In this document: in pieces, positions 44,922 to 53,941 of the stretch | Position numbering within the stretch: the stretch's first letter is position 1 | Layout: the number at the start of each line of letters is the position of its first letter | Assembly: GCF_000802205.1 (NCBI RefSeq) | Contig: NZ_CP012850.1 | Span: 2,108,001 to 2,172,000 of the forward strand | Origin: Candidatus Nitrosocosmicus oleophilus | Lineage (GTDB): Archaea > Thermoproteota > Nitrososphaeria > Nitrososphaerales > Nitrososphaeraceae | Direction of reading: 5' to 3' | DNA length: 64,000 bases | The notes under the pieces: model-generated | Told to the model about the DNA's origin: nothing | Database searches by the model: none | The model's input: only the letters and a program-made list of their open reading frames with translations | Program-made: the position numbers and the translations under genes

Positions 44922-45155
44922 ATGTCCCACATTAATGAAATGATGACTTTGTTCCTTGTATGCAGTTCATGCTGGATAAGAATAAATATTTCGTCACGAT
45001 TCCATCTTTCGTCCTTATTATCGGCAGCTGAAAAACAAGATGTTAATTTGATACCTTATCTAATATCCTGTGTTAAAAACAAGGTGACCCTTGGCGAAAT
45101 TAAAGACACATTCAAAGAGATTTTTGGGATCTATGTACCAAAAATCTCCTTTTGA
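44922..45155 (+). pseudogene. 3' remnant of archaeal methylmalonyl-CoA mutase large subunit
   Basis: The last 45 or so codons read SSLLSAAEKQDVNLIPYLIS, then CVKNKVTLGEIKDTFKEIFG and IYVPKISF, ending in TGA at 45153. This matches the C-terminus of methylmalonyl-CoA mutase catalytic chains (family pattern NLhPhhhxxVKxxxTLGEIxxxhRxhFGxY), without a fused B12 domain, as in archaeal large subunits. Upstream of about 44990 the similarity fades into unrelated frames. Composition is native AT-rich. It is the best sign that the native mutase gene once occupied this locus. Confidence 0.75.
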
Positions 45156-45166
45156 ATGTTCATCTC

Positions 45167-47029
45167 TTATTCATCTTTACTCTCATATAGTTTCAGAGAA
45201 TCTTGATTGTTACTCATAATTGTGTTGAATACTTTTCTTCCGACTTCTGACTTTTTGTCTAATTTTAATTTGGCTTTCTGTCCAATTTGATTGCTTACTA
45301 GTGCCTCATCTCCTAAAAATAGATTAACCTTTTTTCCTATATGCATTTCATCAACTAACAAGTAAATCCTTGATCCAGATTCGGCGATACTAAATGCAAC
45401 TTCATTACCAATGAGAGGAACCTTCGCTTCAACATCGATCTTAACTCCCAGCATTTTTTCTATTTCTGATATGGTCGAACCTCCTCTTCCGATTATTCTG
45501 GGAATTACATCTTTACTAACTAGTATTCTTATCTTATCACTGGAAATAATCTTTACTTCAGCCTTAGGGTCAAATTTGCCTATAACTTCTCTTATTTTGG
45601 ATTCTGCTAATTTATTGATCTTATTGTTTCTTTCTTTATCGGTCTTTTTTTCGATATTTTTCAGAGGGATTATGATGTTTTCTTCTCCATAAGAGTAAAT
45701 TTCATACTCAGTTTCTTTTGAAAAAAAGTCTCTGATTTCCACCACTGGCCTAGCAAGGTCCTGTTCAACCATTCCTGCTGGGACTTTAACTGTCAAGTTT
45801 AATTCATATATTTTTTCAATCTTGCCTCCATGAATAAATATTACTGTGTCTATTACATGAGGTATCATACCTAATTCTATCTTGCCTATAAATCGTTGAA
45901 TTGCATCCAACGCTTCGTTAGCATGGATTACTCCTATCATGCCGATACCCGTAAGTCTCAGGTCTGCGAATAATTCAAAATCCTTTATCCGCCTCACCTC
46001 ATCAAAGATGGTAAAGTCTGGTCTAACAAGTAATAGAAGGTCTGCAACCCTTTCATACCCGTTTTTAAAAGAACCATATTGTACTACATTCTCTGGCACT
46101 TGCAGATCTCTTGGCGATTCAAGAGTCTTGACGAGTTTATTATTTTGCACGTAATGTTCGGCGATACTGCTTGCAAATGTACTCTTGCCCGAACCCGGTC
46201 TCCCAGCTATCAAAATTCCCTCTGCCTCTTCTGATAGCCTATTTATTAATGATAAATCTAATTGGTATTCTTGCAATGTCAATTTCTTTATCGGTCTGAC
46301 TGCAGTAATTTCTATTTTGTTTGATACAGGTGGTTGAGTTATGACAATTCTCAAGTTCTTGTACATTATTACATAACATCCATCAAATGAAATTTCTATA
46401 TTTGATATTTTCTTGTTGTTTTCAGTAGAAAATAGGAAATTCATGATTTCATTTAAAGTCTGTTTATCCAATTTAGTGTCAGATATTTTCTCCAATGTAA
46501 ATTCTCCAGGAGTACCCTTCTTTGCTAAGGGTTCTACCCCTTCTATCAAATGAACGCTCATTGATTTATCGTCAAAGTAATTTTCGATATTAAAAGATGC
46601 TGAGACCTGGGAGCGGATGTGAACGCTTGATATTCCAGTTGCGCTAGCTGCTAAATGTTGTATGTAATCAGCGGTAAATAAAGTCGCATCCTCTTTTTCA
46701 GCTATTTCGTTAATATTTGAATCAATTCTGCCATTCTTGGCTAGTTTTATGTCCTCAAGATTGGGCTTTTCCCCGTAAATTCTGAGCGAAATATTATTCT
46801 CGCTAGATTTTTCTCTAATCTTTCTTAGTTCTTCAAGCCCTATGAACCCTTGTTCTCTCTGCTTACATGCCTGTGATTGCAGCTCATCAATTGCAGCACG
46901 AGGAATTATTATCTCAAAATTATCATCAATATCCTTTTCATCAATTTTATGACTTATATGGCCATCTATTATGATACTCGTATCTAAAACAATTTTTTTC
47001 TTCAAATTGACTATGATCAGATCAATCAC
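45167..47029 (-). CDS. PIN-domain/PilT-type ATPase with KH domain (PINc-VapC ATPase)
   Basis: A conserved archaeal fusion protein. The N-terminal PIN nuclease has VLDTSIIIDGH and TADYIQHLA (acidic residues). A PilT/VirB11-like ATPase follows with GRPGSGKST, a Walker B region TIFDEVRRIKDF and GVIHANEALDAIQRF. The C-terminal KH domain has VIPRIIGRGGSTISEIEKMLG. It is presumed to bind and process RNA. The open frame reaches 47083, but family similarity starts at KKKIVLDTS, so GTG 47029 or TTG 47005 are likelier starts. It converges on the mutase remnant. Confidence 0.9.
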   Translation of the reverse strand: MIDLIIVNLKKKIVLDTSIIIDGHISHKIDEKDIDDNFEIIIPRAAIDELQSQACKQREQGFIGLEELRKIREKSSENNISLRIYGEKPNLEDIKLAKNGRIDSNINEIAEKEDATLFTADYIQHLAASATGISSVHIRSQVSASFNIENYFDDKSMSVHLIEGVEPLAKKGTPGEFTLEKISDTKLDKQTLNEIMNFLFSTENNKKISNIEISFDGCYVIMYKNLRIVITQPPVSNKIEITAVRPIKKLTLQEYQLDLSLINRLSEEAEGILIAGRPGSGKSTFASSIAEHYVQNNKLVKTLESPRDLQVPENVVQYGSFKNGYERVADLLLLVRPDFTIFDEVRRIKDFELFADLRLTGIGMIGVIHANEALDAIQRFIGKIELGMIPHVIDTVIFIHGGKIEKIYELNLTVKVPAGMVEQDLARPVVEIRDFFSKETEYEIYSYGEENIIIPLKNIEKKTDKERNNKINKLAESKIREVIGKFDPKAEVKIISSDKIRILVSKDVIPRIIGRGGSTISEIEKMLGVKIDVEAKVPLIGNEVAFSIAESGSRIYLLVDEMHIGKKVNLFLGDEALVSNQIGQKAKLKLDKKSEVGRKVFNTIMSNNQDSLKLYESKDE

Positions 47030-47083
47030 CAGATTCTTAAAAAAGGTTACTAAGTGGAAGATATAACAAATAACATTGATCAC

Positions 47084-47571
47084 CTAAAATTGTTAAGAAA
47101 ATATAACTAGCATTCTTCGACCAAAAACCCTTAATCATTACCGCACTAAACATGAGTTGATAATTCCTGTAGGTCAAATCATTCTATGGAATCATTTTTC
47201 AATATAACTGTCTTTATGAAATTTCCATGAAATTAATATTACCTATGTTTATGCTTATAGTACTTGCACATCTATTTCTTCTATATTTACACGATATTTG
47301 TTCCTACACAATATTCCTTGAATTATCCTTGAATTCTGGGCATAATGAACGGGTTTTTTTGATGTTCAGGGGAAGTTGGTAAGGTAATATCGTTCGAATT
47401 TAATCCTCCGTTGCGACATTATCATCTATACGATATGAAGCCAACTCATCAATTTTTCGTATTCTACAATTAATTTGAATAAATAAATTCCATCATCAAT
47501 ATTTGGCATCATGGGGAAACTAGGATTCATAAATATGAAATAATCCAAGAATATCGTTGTAATATTTTCGG
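47084..47571. other. Gene-free stretch between the PIN-ATPase gene and the IS element
   Basis: About 490 bases of AT-rich sequence holding the promoter side of the PIN-ATPase gene. No frame, RNA gene or repeat that I can support is present. Confidence 0.45.
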
Positions 47572-48584
47572 ATCCAATCTGCTTTGTCGCCTAACTCAAC
47601 ATATTTAGCTGGAATGAACAGATTGATTATTTGTGATAGACTGGCCCTCTTACAATCGCTCATTAGTTCAACGCGGTGAGATCCTCTTCTCGTATGATTT
47701 CCTTGATGGTTGGGGTTCAGAGATAGAGAATATGAATATAAACAAAAAGGGTAAACCATTTGTATTTCCAGATTCTTTCATCTTGGCCATTGGTTACATT
47801 CGCTATTTATTTCACCTACCATACAGACAAACCCAAGGTATAATTAAGGCCACAGGAAAAAGGTTACCTGCTAATCCACCAAGTTATGGTCACATCTGTA
47901 AACGAATCAACAAGCTAAACATCGATATTAAAAGAGACAAGATGGATGACGATGATGACCTAATAATATCAATAGACAGTACAGGTATCAAGATTACTAC
48001 CAGAGGTCAGTGGATGGATGAGAAATGGAATACACAAAATAGAAAAGGATATCTCAAGATCCACGTTGCTGTAGACATAAAGACCAGGAAAATCATTGCT
48101 TTGGAAGTGACAGATGAGAAGGTACATGATGGGAAAATGCTAAAGAAACTAGTCAATCATGTTTTGGATTCGAGAGAACCAAACACTGTAAAGATAAAAT
48201 CGGTACTAGCTGATGGAGCCTATGATTCAAATCCAAACTTTGTGTATCTTGAGGACAAAAAGATCAATCCAGGTATAAAGGTAAGAAGGAACTCTATTGT
48301 TTCTCCTAAAAACAATAGGTTAAGGAACAACGAAGTAAAGTTACAAGCAAAGGATCTGTTGAAATGGAAGACAAAAAGAAAATACGGACAGAGATGGATA
48401 TCTGAAACTGTGTTCTCAGCTATAAAGAGAATGTTTGGTGAATACACATCAGCAAACAGGTTTCAAAACATGGTAAAGGAGATCATGATAAAAGTATCAT
48501 TGTATAACATTTTTAGAAGAATATAACATGATGATCATGATGATAACCGGAGAATAAGGAATTATGCAACAAAGCAGATCCAAT
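47572..48584 (+). mobile_element. IS5-type insertion sequence with terminal inverted repeats
   Basis: Ends match as inverted repeats. The left end is CTGCTTTGTCGCCTAA (47579-47594) and the right end, read inward, is CTGCTTTGTTGCATAA (48577-48562), 14 of 16 identical. Both ends are flanked by the direct repeat ATCCAAT (47572-47578 and 48578-48584), a likely 7-bp target duplication. The body is 999 bp with one transposase. Intact ends and an intact frame suggest a recent insertion. Confidence 0.85.
47633..48526 (+). CDS. IS5-family DDE transposase
   Basis: A 297-aa transposase. The catalytic triad is visible in SIDSTGIK (first Asp), VLADGAYDSNPN (second Asp) and SETVFSAIKRMFGEY (Glu). The N-terminal DWPSYNRSLVQRGEIL and the HLPYRQTQGI region are typical of archaeal IS5-group enzymes. 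The start is GTG. The frame is complete, with no stops or shifts, so the element may be active. Confidence 0.92.
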   Translation: MIDWPSYNRSLVQRGEILFSYDFLDGWGSEIENMNINKKGKPFVFPDSFILAIGYIRYLFHLPYRQTQGIIKATGKRLPANPPSYGHICKRINKLNIDIKRDKMDDDDDLIISIDSTGIKITTRGQWMDEKWNTQNRKGYLKIHVAVDIKTRKIIALEVTDEKVHDGKMLKKLVNHVLDSREPNTVKIKSVLADGAYDSNPNFVYLEDKKINPGIKVRRNSIVSPKNNRLRNNEVKLQAKDLLKWKTKRKYGQRWISETVFSAIKRMFGEYTSANRFQNMVKEIMIKVSLYNIFRRI

Positions 48585-49083
48585 CTAATCATATGGTGGT
48601 TTCATACGTTTTAATCAGCCAGATAAATATCTAAATCGTCATAATCTTGGCCACCATCTTTGGAAAATACAAATATTTCCCATGGTTGAAGGATCAAATT
48701 ATTAGGGTGTCAAAAACTATGATAATACTCCTCAATGCTATTGGTATTGTCATTTCCAATAACTTTATAATCAAAATCGAAATTAATCTCTTTATCACTG
48801 TCTGATTAGATGACTGTGCAAAGGGCTTATTCATTAATTCCTATAGAATTTGAACTAATCCCATCTATAGTAGTACAACGGATACCCGAGAGTTTATTTG
48901 TAATGTTACCAATGGTAAAATTGTAAGCCAATTTGTCAAGGAATGGAGAATCGACTTGTAAATCCCCTTGATTTTGAATTAACGGTAGAATTGAAATAAT
49001 CTTTTTATTTTGAGTCTTAAGTGAATTACTCGAAGTCCAAGCTTTAAATTATATTATTGAGAGTCCAAAGTACTTTAGTTTAA
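48585..49083. other. Gene-free stretch right of the IS element
   Basis: About 500 AT-rich bases. One 38-codon frame (48810-48926) starting MTVQRAYSLIPIEFELIPS is open but unidentified. The end of the stretch (TTTAAATTATATTATTG) provides a TATA-like promoter about 35 bases before the ABC ATPase. Confidence 0.35.
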
Positions 49084-49869
49084 TTGAGTAAATTGGAATT
49101 GAAAAATATAACAAAGTCTTTTTCAGTGAACTCATCTTCGGGTGAAAGGAGAAGAGTTTTAGCTGTAGATAATGTAAATTTATCAATTGAAGAGGGACAA
49201 TTTGTGTGTTTTGTGGGTCCATCCGGATGTGGAAAATCTACCTTACTAAACATTATCGCAGGCTTAGATACACCATCTGAAGGAGAATTGGTACTTAACG
49301 GACAATCGGTAATTGGAACTGGCCCTGATCGAATTATGGTTTTTCAAGAGAACGCTTTATTCCCCTGGTTAACGGTTATCGACAATGTTGAATTTGGATT
49401 AAAAATGGTTGGAGTTGAAAAAGAAAAACGAAACAAAATCGCGTTACACTATCTTGAAATGATGGATTTAAGCAAATTCTCTAAATCTTATACTTATCAA
49501 CTCTCGGGTGGGATGAAACAGAGGGTGGCAATTGCTCGTGCTTTAGTAATGGATCCTGACATACTGCTCATGGACGAACCCTTTGCTGCACTTGACTCCC
49601 AAACTCGTGATCTTCTATTAGTTGAACTTCAATTGATATGGGCCAAAACCAGAAAGACAATAATTTTTGTAACTCATAATATTTCTGAATCAATATGTCT
49701 GGGTGACAAGGTTGTGGTCTTCACAAAGAGACCGGCTCGAGTAAAGAAAGAGATCGAAATTGATTATCGGAGACCAAGGTTAACTGAAGATTCTAATTTA
49801 TTTGAGTATAATAGACTAGTCCTAGATGAACTAAAGGGTGAAATAAGCCAACACAAAAGAACAATATGA
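49084..49869 (+). CDS. ABC transporter ATP-binding protein (NrtD/SsuB/TauB type)
   Basis: The ATPase subunit of a nitrate/sulfonate/taurine-type importer. Walker A is GPSGCGKST (about 47-55), the Q-loop is MVFQENALFPWLTV, the ABC signature LSGGMKQRVAIARAL, Walker B ILLMDEPFAALD, and the switch His is in VTHNISES. The FxxNxLFPWLTV Q-loop and FTKRPARVKKEI tail are characteristic of this subgroup. The start is TTG. No permease or binding-protein gene is adjacent, so its partners must be encoded elsewhere or be lost. Confidence 0.9.
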   Translation: MSKLELKNITKSFSVNSSSGERRRVLAVDNVNLSIEEGQFVCFVGPSGCGKSTLLNIIAGLDTPSEGELVLNGQSVIGTGPDRIMVFQENALFPWLTVIDNVEFGLKMVGVEKEKRNKIALHYLEMMDLSKFSKSYTYQLSGGMKQRVAIARALVMDPDILLMDEPFAALDSQTRDLLLVELQLIWAKTRKTIIFVTHNISESICLGDKVVVFTKRPARVKKEIEIDYRRPRLTEDSNLFEYNRLVLDELKGEISQHKRTI

Positions 49870-49884
49870 TAGACTTTTGCATTC

Positions 49885-50658
49885 CTAAGTCCAATTCTTC
49901 AAAACTTCGATCCCTTCATCAAAACTATTAGGCGAGGTTATTAGAATATGATCAGTTTCTTTATGAACTTCCTTTAAGAACCCAAGAAAGTTACCTTGAT
50001 ATTCACTCCAATCCAAACCTATCATGGCAGCTGCTCTTTCATTCTTTACCGAAGGGACCATGATGCAAGGGATAAGCTTGATGTGGTTGGGTTTCATTAG
50101 TTCTTTTAAATCTCTGATCTCTTGGATTGAACCTATTGATTGGGTGATAAACCTGCGTGGTTTTGAATTTATCTTTTTCTGGAATAGTCTCTGATTTGAA
50201 ACCTTATTTGGTAGAGACAAATCGAGATCTATCAATTTGTCAAATCCTATGGAATTTAGGAGATTGACTGCATCTGTTGGATTTGATAGTGAATATCCTT
50301 TTTCTGATTCTTCAAATGCAGGTTTGTCACCTTGTATAAACAAAAGTCCACTAATTTTCAAAATAATGGCATCCGTTACCATTTGTATTATAGAATTCAT
50401 ATTCCTATCTCTTGTCCTCACGCTACAAGTGACATTCAAGCTTGTATTGGTTAGATTATTCATTATTACCTGTGCTCCATGGATACTCGAAAACCTAGGG
50501 ATACCAAGTACCGAATCGGTTATATGGATGTAATTTGTGAAATTAGTTATAATTTTAGCCCTATTCAGGAATTTAATTAACTCTTGATTTAAAAGTGTAA
50601 TGTCTATCCTATGATTATTTAATATTTTTGGAGGGTTTAACTCATAAATTAGATTCAT
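49885..50658 (-). CDS. Methylenetetrahydrofolate reductase-like protein
   Basis: A TIM-barrel protein of 257 aa resembling MetF. It has YELNPPK at the start (MetF: EhxPP), ITDSVLG, LNVTCSVRTRDRN (the Arg-containing flavin region), LFIQGDKPAF (GD-x-P motif) and SIGSIQEIRDLKELM. It is a little shorter than bacterial MetF (about 290). It probably reduces a C1-pterin with FAD, though the carrier in this organism is uncertain. It is a single gene converging with the ABC ATPase. Confidence 0.75.
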   Translation of the reverse strand: MNLIYELNPPKILNNHRIDITLLNQELIKFLNRAKIITNFTNYIHITDSVLGIPRFSSIHGAQVIMNNLTNTSLNVTCSVRTRDRNMNSIIQMVTDAIILKISGLLFIQGDKPAFEESEKGYSLSNPTDAVNLLNSIGFDKLIDLDLSLPNKVSNQRLFQKKINSKPRRFITQSIGSIQEIRDLKELMKPNHIKLIPCIMVPSVKNERAAAMIGLDWSEYQGNFLGFLKEVHKETDHILITSPNSFDEGIEVLKNWT

Positions 50659-50734
50659 TTTTTAGTTTAGTTAAATGAGCATGGTTACAGTAAAAAAAGG
50701 TTTTTTAGATAATATTATTATTTAGCTCCTAGTT

Positions 50735-51325
50735 TTGATTTCTGAAAAAGAATTCATTGAACTTGTCTTGGAGAAAAGCAACTCCTTAGAATATTTCAAA
50801 AATATTGATTTAACTGCAAAAGGTGAGTTCAAATCGGAACAATCTAGCGTCCTAGTCATAATTCATTTTAATCATGAATATAATCCAACCGTAATATTCA
50901 CAAAACGAAGTTCAAATCTAAGGAATCATGCAGGTGAAATTTCCTTTCCTGGGGGTAGGGTTTCCAACCAGGACAGTTCTATAATAGAGACGGCAATAAG
51001 AGAGACTTATGAAGAAATAGGCCTCTCAATTCAAAAAGAAAAGATCTTTGGATCTCTTGCCCCCACAAATACATATACAACTAAGATACTCATCTATCCG
51101 TTTATTGTGATACTTGGTAAAATATCATTTCCACTGGAACCCAATGAAGAAGTAGAACAAGTAATTGAAATACCACTTGAAATTTTGCGTGATAGTATGA
51201 CTATAGATGAGGACCATTCAAGCAGAGAAAATAAGATGTTTAAATTTAACGTCGATGGTTACTTAATCTGGGGGGCTACCGCCAGAATATTGAAAAATTT
51301 ATTAGACATGATTTATGCTCATTAA
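50735..51325 (+). CDS. NUDIX hydrolase (CoA pyrophosphatase-like)
   Basis: A 196-aa protein with the Nudix box GGRVSNQDSSIIETAIRETY-EEIGL. It is preceded by the NHAGEISFPGG segment typical of the NUDT7/YeaB CoA-diphosphatase group. This group cleaves CoA and its derivatives into phosphopantetheine and 3',5'-ADP. The start is TTG. It converges on leuB with 17 bases between stops. Confidence 0.85.
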   Translation: MISEKEFIELVLEKSNSLEYFKNIDLTAKGEFKSEQSSVLVIIHFNHEYNPTVIFTKRSSNLRNHAGEISFPGGRVSNQDSSIIETAIRETYEEIGLSIQKEKIFGSLAPTNTYTTKILIYPFIVILGKISFPLEPNEEVEQVIEIPLEILRDSMTIDEDHSSRENKMFKFNVDGYLIWGATARILKNLLDMIYAH

Positions 51326-51342
51326 GTAATTAATATCGGGTC

Positions 51343-52383
51343 TTAGTCATATCCAATATCAGTCAATAGATTGATGAATCTCTTGCTAAATTCTTTTGTT
51401 GACAACTTACCGCCTATATCAATAGTCTTGACATTCTTAATAAACAAATCATCAACTGCTTTCTCTATTTTGTTTGATTGAACAGTCAGATTATTATCCT
51501 TGTATTTTTCACCCAACCAGTCAAACATCATCTTGAGTGCAAGTATAAAAGAAGTCGGGTTGGCTACGTTCTTTCCTGCTATGTCAAAAGCTGCACCATG
51601 CACCGGTTCAAACATTGCAAAGTCCTTTCCAATATTTGCAGCAGGTGCTAATCCAATGCTTCCTGTAATTTGTGCAGCTTCATCTGATATGATATCTCCA
51701 AATAAATTTGTGGTTAAGATGGTGTCAAAACGATTTGGATTCCTAATTAATTCCATAGCACAAGCGTCAATGTACATTTGTTCAAATTCAATATTGGGAT
51801 ATTCTTTAGCTACCTCTCTTGAAGTATCTATGAAAAGTCTATCACTTAGTCTTAACACATTTGATTTGTGAACAATCGTTACCTTTTTTCCTTCTCTTGA
51901 ATCTGCAATTTTAAATGCATGCTCTGCAATACGTTTAGATGCCTCTCTACTAATTTTCCTTAGGGAGATAACAGTATCGTCATCTGAATAAAATTCCCAT
52001 CCCAAGTACAAATCCTCTGTGTTCTCTCTGACGGTAATTAGGTCAACATCCTTTGAGAATGATGGGATATTGGGGTAGTTTTTGGATGGTCTAACATTAG
52101 CATATAAATTAAAATATCTCCTTAGTACAAGGACAACGTCTGCGGCTGATTCCCCAACGGGAGATTTTAGACACGCTTGCGAGTTTTTAATCTCATTAAA
52201 GGTTTCATCAGGAAGGGGTTTGTTATATTTTAATTTTGCATTATCACCTGCTTCTACTCTTGAAATATTGAACTTTAGATTTGATGATTTGTCATGTATA
52301 TTCACCAAAATGCTGTATACACATTCTGACAACTCAGGACCAATACCATCACCCTCAAGAAGGGATACATCATATGTAGTCAT
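51343..52383 (-). CDS. leuB: 3-Isopropylmalate dehydrogenase (isocitrate dehydrogenase superfamily)
   Basis: A beta-decarboxylating dehydrogenase of 346 aa. GDGIGPEL is at the N-terminus. TVRENTEDLYLGWEF and HKSNVLRLSD carry substrate and catalytic Lys residues, and EPVHGAAFDIAGKNVANPTS is the NAD-binding segment. The VRENTE loop is shared with isocitrate and homoisocitrate dehydrogenases, so sequence alone does not fix the substrate. Its place at the end of ilvB-ilvH-leuA, 28 bases downstream of leuA, makes leucine synthesis by far the most likely role. Confidence 0.86.
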   Translation of the reverse strand: MTTYDVSLLEGDGIGPELSECVYSILVNIHDKSSNLKFNISRVEAGDNAKLKYNKPLPDETFNEIKNSQACLKSPVGESAADVVLVLRRYFNLYANVRPSKNYPNIPSFSKDVDLITVRENTEDLYLGWEFYSDDDTVISLRKISREASKRIAEHAFKIADSREGKKVTIVHKSNVLRLSDRLFIDTSREVAKEYPNIEFEQMYIDACAMELIRNPNRFDTILTTNLFGDIISDEAAQITGSIGLAPAANIGKDFAMFEPVHGAAFDIAGKNVANPTSFILALKMMFDWLGEKYKDNNLTVQSNKIEKAVDDLFIKNVKTIDIGGKLSTKEFSKRFINLLTDIGYD

Positions 52384-52411
52384 TCATATGTCTCTCATAA
52401 TCAGCAAGGAG

Positions 52412-53941
52412 TTACTTGGTAGGCTCTCCACTTTGAATCATCTTTTTAAGCATTGTTTTATTTATAGCATCAATCATTGCCTGAACAGATGCCACGACTA
52501 TATCTTCTCCAGATTTCCTAGCAGAAATAATGTTACCTTCCTTATCTTCTACTTTTACGGATACCTCGGCCAATGCATCTGAGCCTCCAGTAATTGAATC
52601 AAGCTTATATTCTCTTATTTTGATATTTGCAATACCGTGTGCAATAGTCTGTATGGCCTTTAACGCTGAATCAACTGGTCCGACACCAGTTTCAGAGGCG
52701 ATAAAATCCTTGCCATGTATATTTAGTTTAACTACCGCGGTTGGGATAATATGCAGTCCAGTGACTATATGAAAATCATTAAGTTTAAAATTCTCATCGA
52801 ATTTCTTGTTCTTTAAGACTTCTGATGCTATGGATAATAAATCAGAAGTAGTTATAGATTTTCCACCATCCGCGATCGATTTCTGTTTTTCTACAATTTC
52901 TTTGAGTTGCAAATCCGAAGCTGTAATTCCAAATTCATCGAGGATTGCTTTGATACCATGGGCACCAGCATGCTTGCCGGCTTGCATCCACCTCTTTCTG
53001 CCTACCAATTCAGGGCTAATGGGTTCGTAGGTCAAAGGATTATTGATTATTCCATGTGTATGTATGCCTGATTCATGCCCAAAGGCATTCTCCCCTATAA
53101 TGGCCTTATTAGGCTGTACTATAATCCCCATAGCACTTGAAACAAATTTTGAAACATCATACAATTGTTCGGTTATGATATTATGAGGTATTTGATAAAG
53201 ACACTGACATGCCATGACCAATTCTTCTAATGCCGCATTACCTGCTCTCTCCCCTAGCCCGTTAATTGTAACGTGTGCACAAGATGCACCCGCCTGAAAT
53301 CCAGCTATGGAATTTGCAACAGCCAATCCAAAATCATTATGACAATGTACACTAACAGGTAATCCGGTTACGTCTGCAACTTCCGATACTAGTCTTGACA
53401 TATACTGTGGTGTTGAATAACCTACGGTGTCAGGAATATCGATCCTATCAGCACCAGTTTCTGCAACTGATTTGAATATTTTGTTCAAAAATTGTATATC
53501 AGATCTAGTGGCATCTTCGGCGGAAAATTCTACGACTAATCCATGTTTTTTGGCATATTCTACTGCATAAATAGCTTTTTCCAAAACTTGTTCTCTAGTC
53601 ATCTTTAATTTGTATTGTAAATGTATATCAGAAGTTGCTATGAATGTGTGAATATATTTCAAATCACTTTTGAGTGCGACATCAATATCATTTTGTGTGG
53701 TGCGTGCTAAACCACAGATTTCGGCTTTCAATCCTTGCTTCATGATTTTCCTTATAGCCTCCACCTCTCCGGGTGAGACTACAGGAAATCCAGCTTCAAT
53801 TGTGTCCACTCCTAATTCGTCCAATTTCATTGCTATTTCTAATTTTTGATCTGGAGATACTGTTACTCCTGGGGTCTGCTCACCATCCCTTAAGGTAGTA
53901 TCAAAAATTCTAATTTTCTTTTTGATATCAGAGGTGGTCAT
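52412..53941 (-). CDS. leuA: 2-Isopropylmalate synthase
   Basis: The first committed step of leucine synthesis. The HMGL-like barrel begins IFDTTLRDGEQTPGVTVSP, with HCHNDFGLAVAN and NGLGERAGNAALEE as metal and substrate motifs. A LeuA dimer/regulatory domain occupies about 385-505 (TAVVKLNIHGKDF...GVGPVDSALKAI), so leucine feedback is likely. Citramalate synthase is the close alternative. It overlaps the ilvH 3' end by 14 bases. Confidence 0.92.
   Translation of the reverse strand: MTTSDIKKKIRIFDTTLRDGEQTPGVTVSPDQKLEIAMKLDELGVDTIEAGFPVVSPGEVEAIRKIMKQGLKAEICGLARTTQNDIDVALKSDLKYIHTFIATSDIHLQYKLKMTREQVLEKAIYAVEYAKKHGLVVEFSAEDATRSDIQFLNKIFKSVAETGADRIDIPDTVGYSTPQYMSRLVSEVADVTGLPVSVHCHNDFGLAVANSIAGFQAGASCAHVTINGLGERAGNAALEELVMACQCLYQIPHNIITEQLYDVSKFVSSAMGIIVQPNKAIIGENAFGHESGIHTHGIINNPLTYEPISPELVGRKRWMQAGKHAGAHGIKAILDEFGITASDLQLKEIVEKQKSIADGGKSITTSDLLSIASEVLKNKKFDENFKLNDFHIVTGLHIIPTAVVKLNIHGKDFIASETGVGPVDSALKAIQTIAHGIANIKIREYKLDSITGGSDALAEVSVKVEDKEGNIISARKSGEDIVVASVQAMIDAINKTMLKKMIQSGEPTK

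Noticed and set aside
47520-47759. A minus-strand 79-codon ORF at the left end of the IS element
   Set aside because: It crosses the IS end and is antisense to the transposase start; it is an accidental frame.
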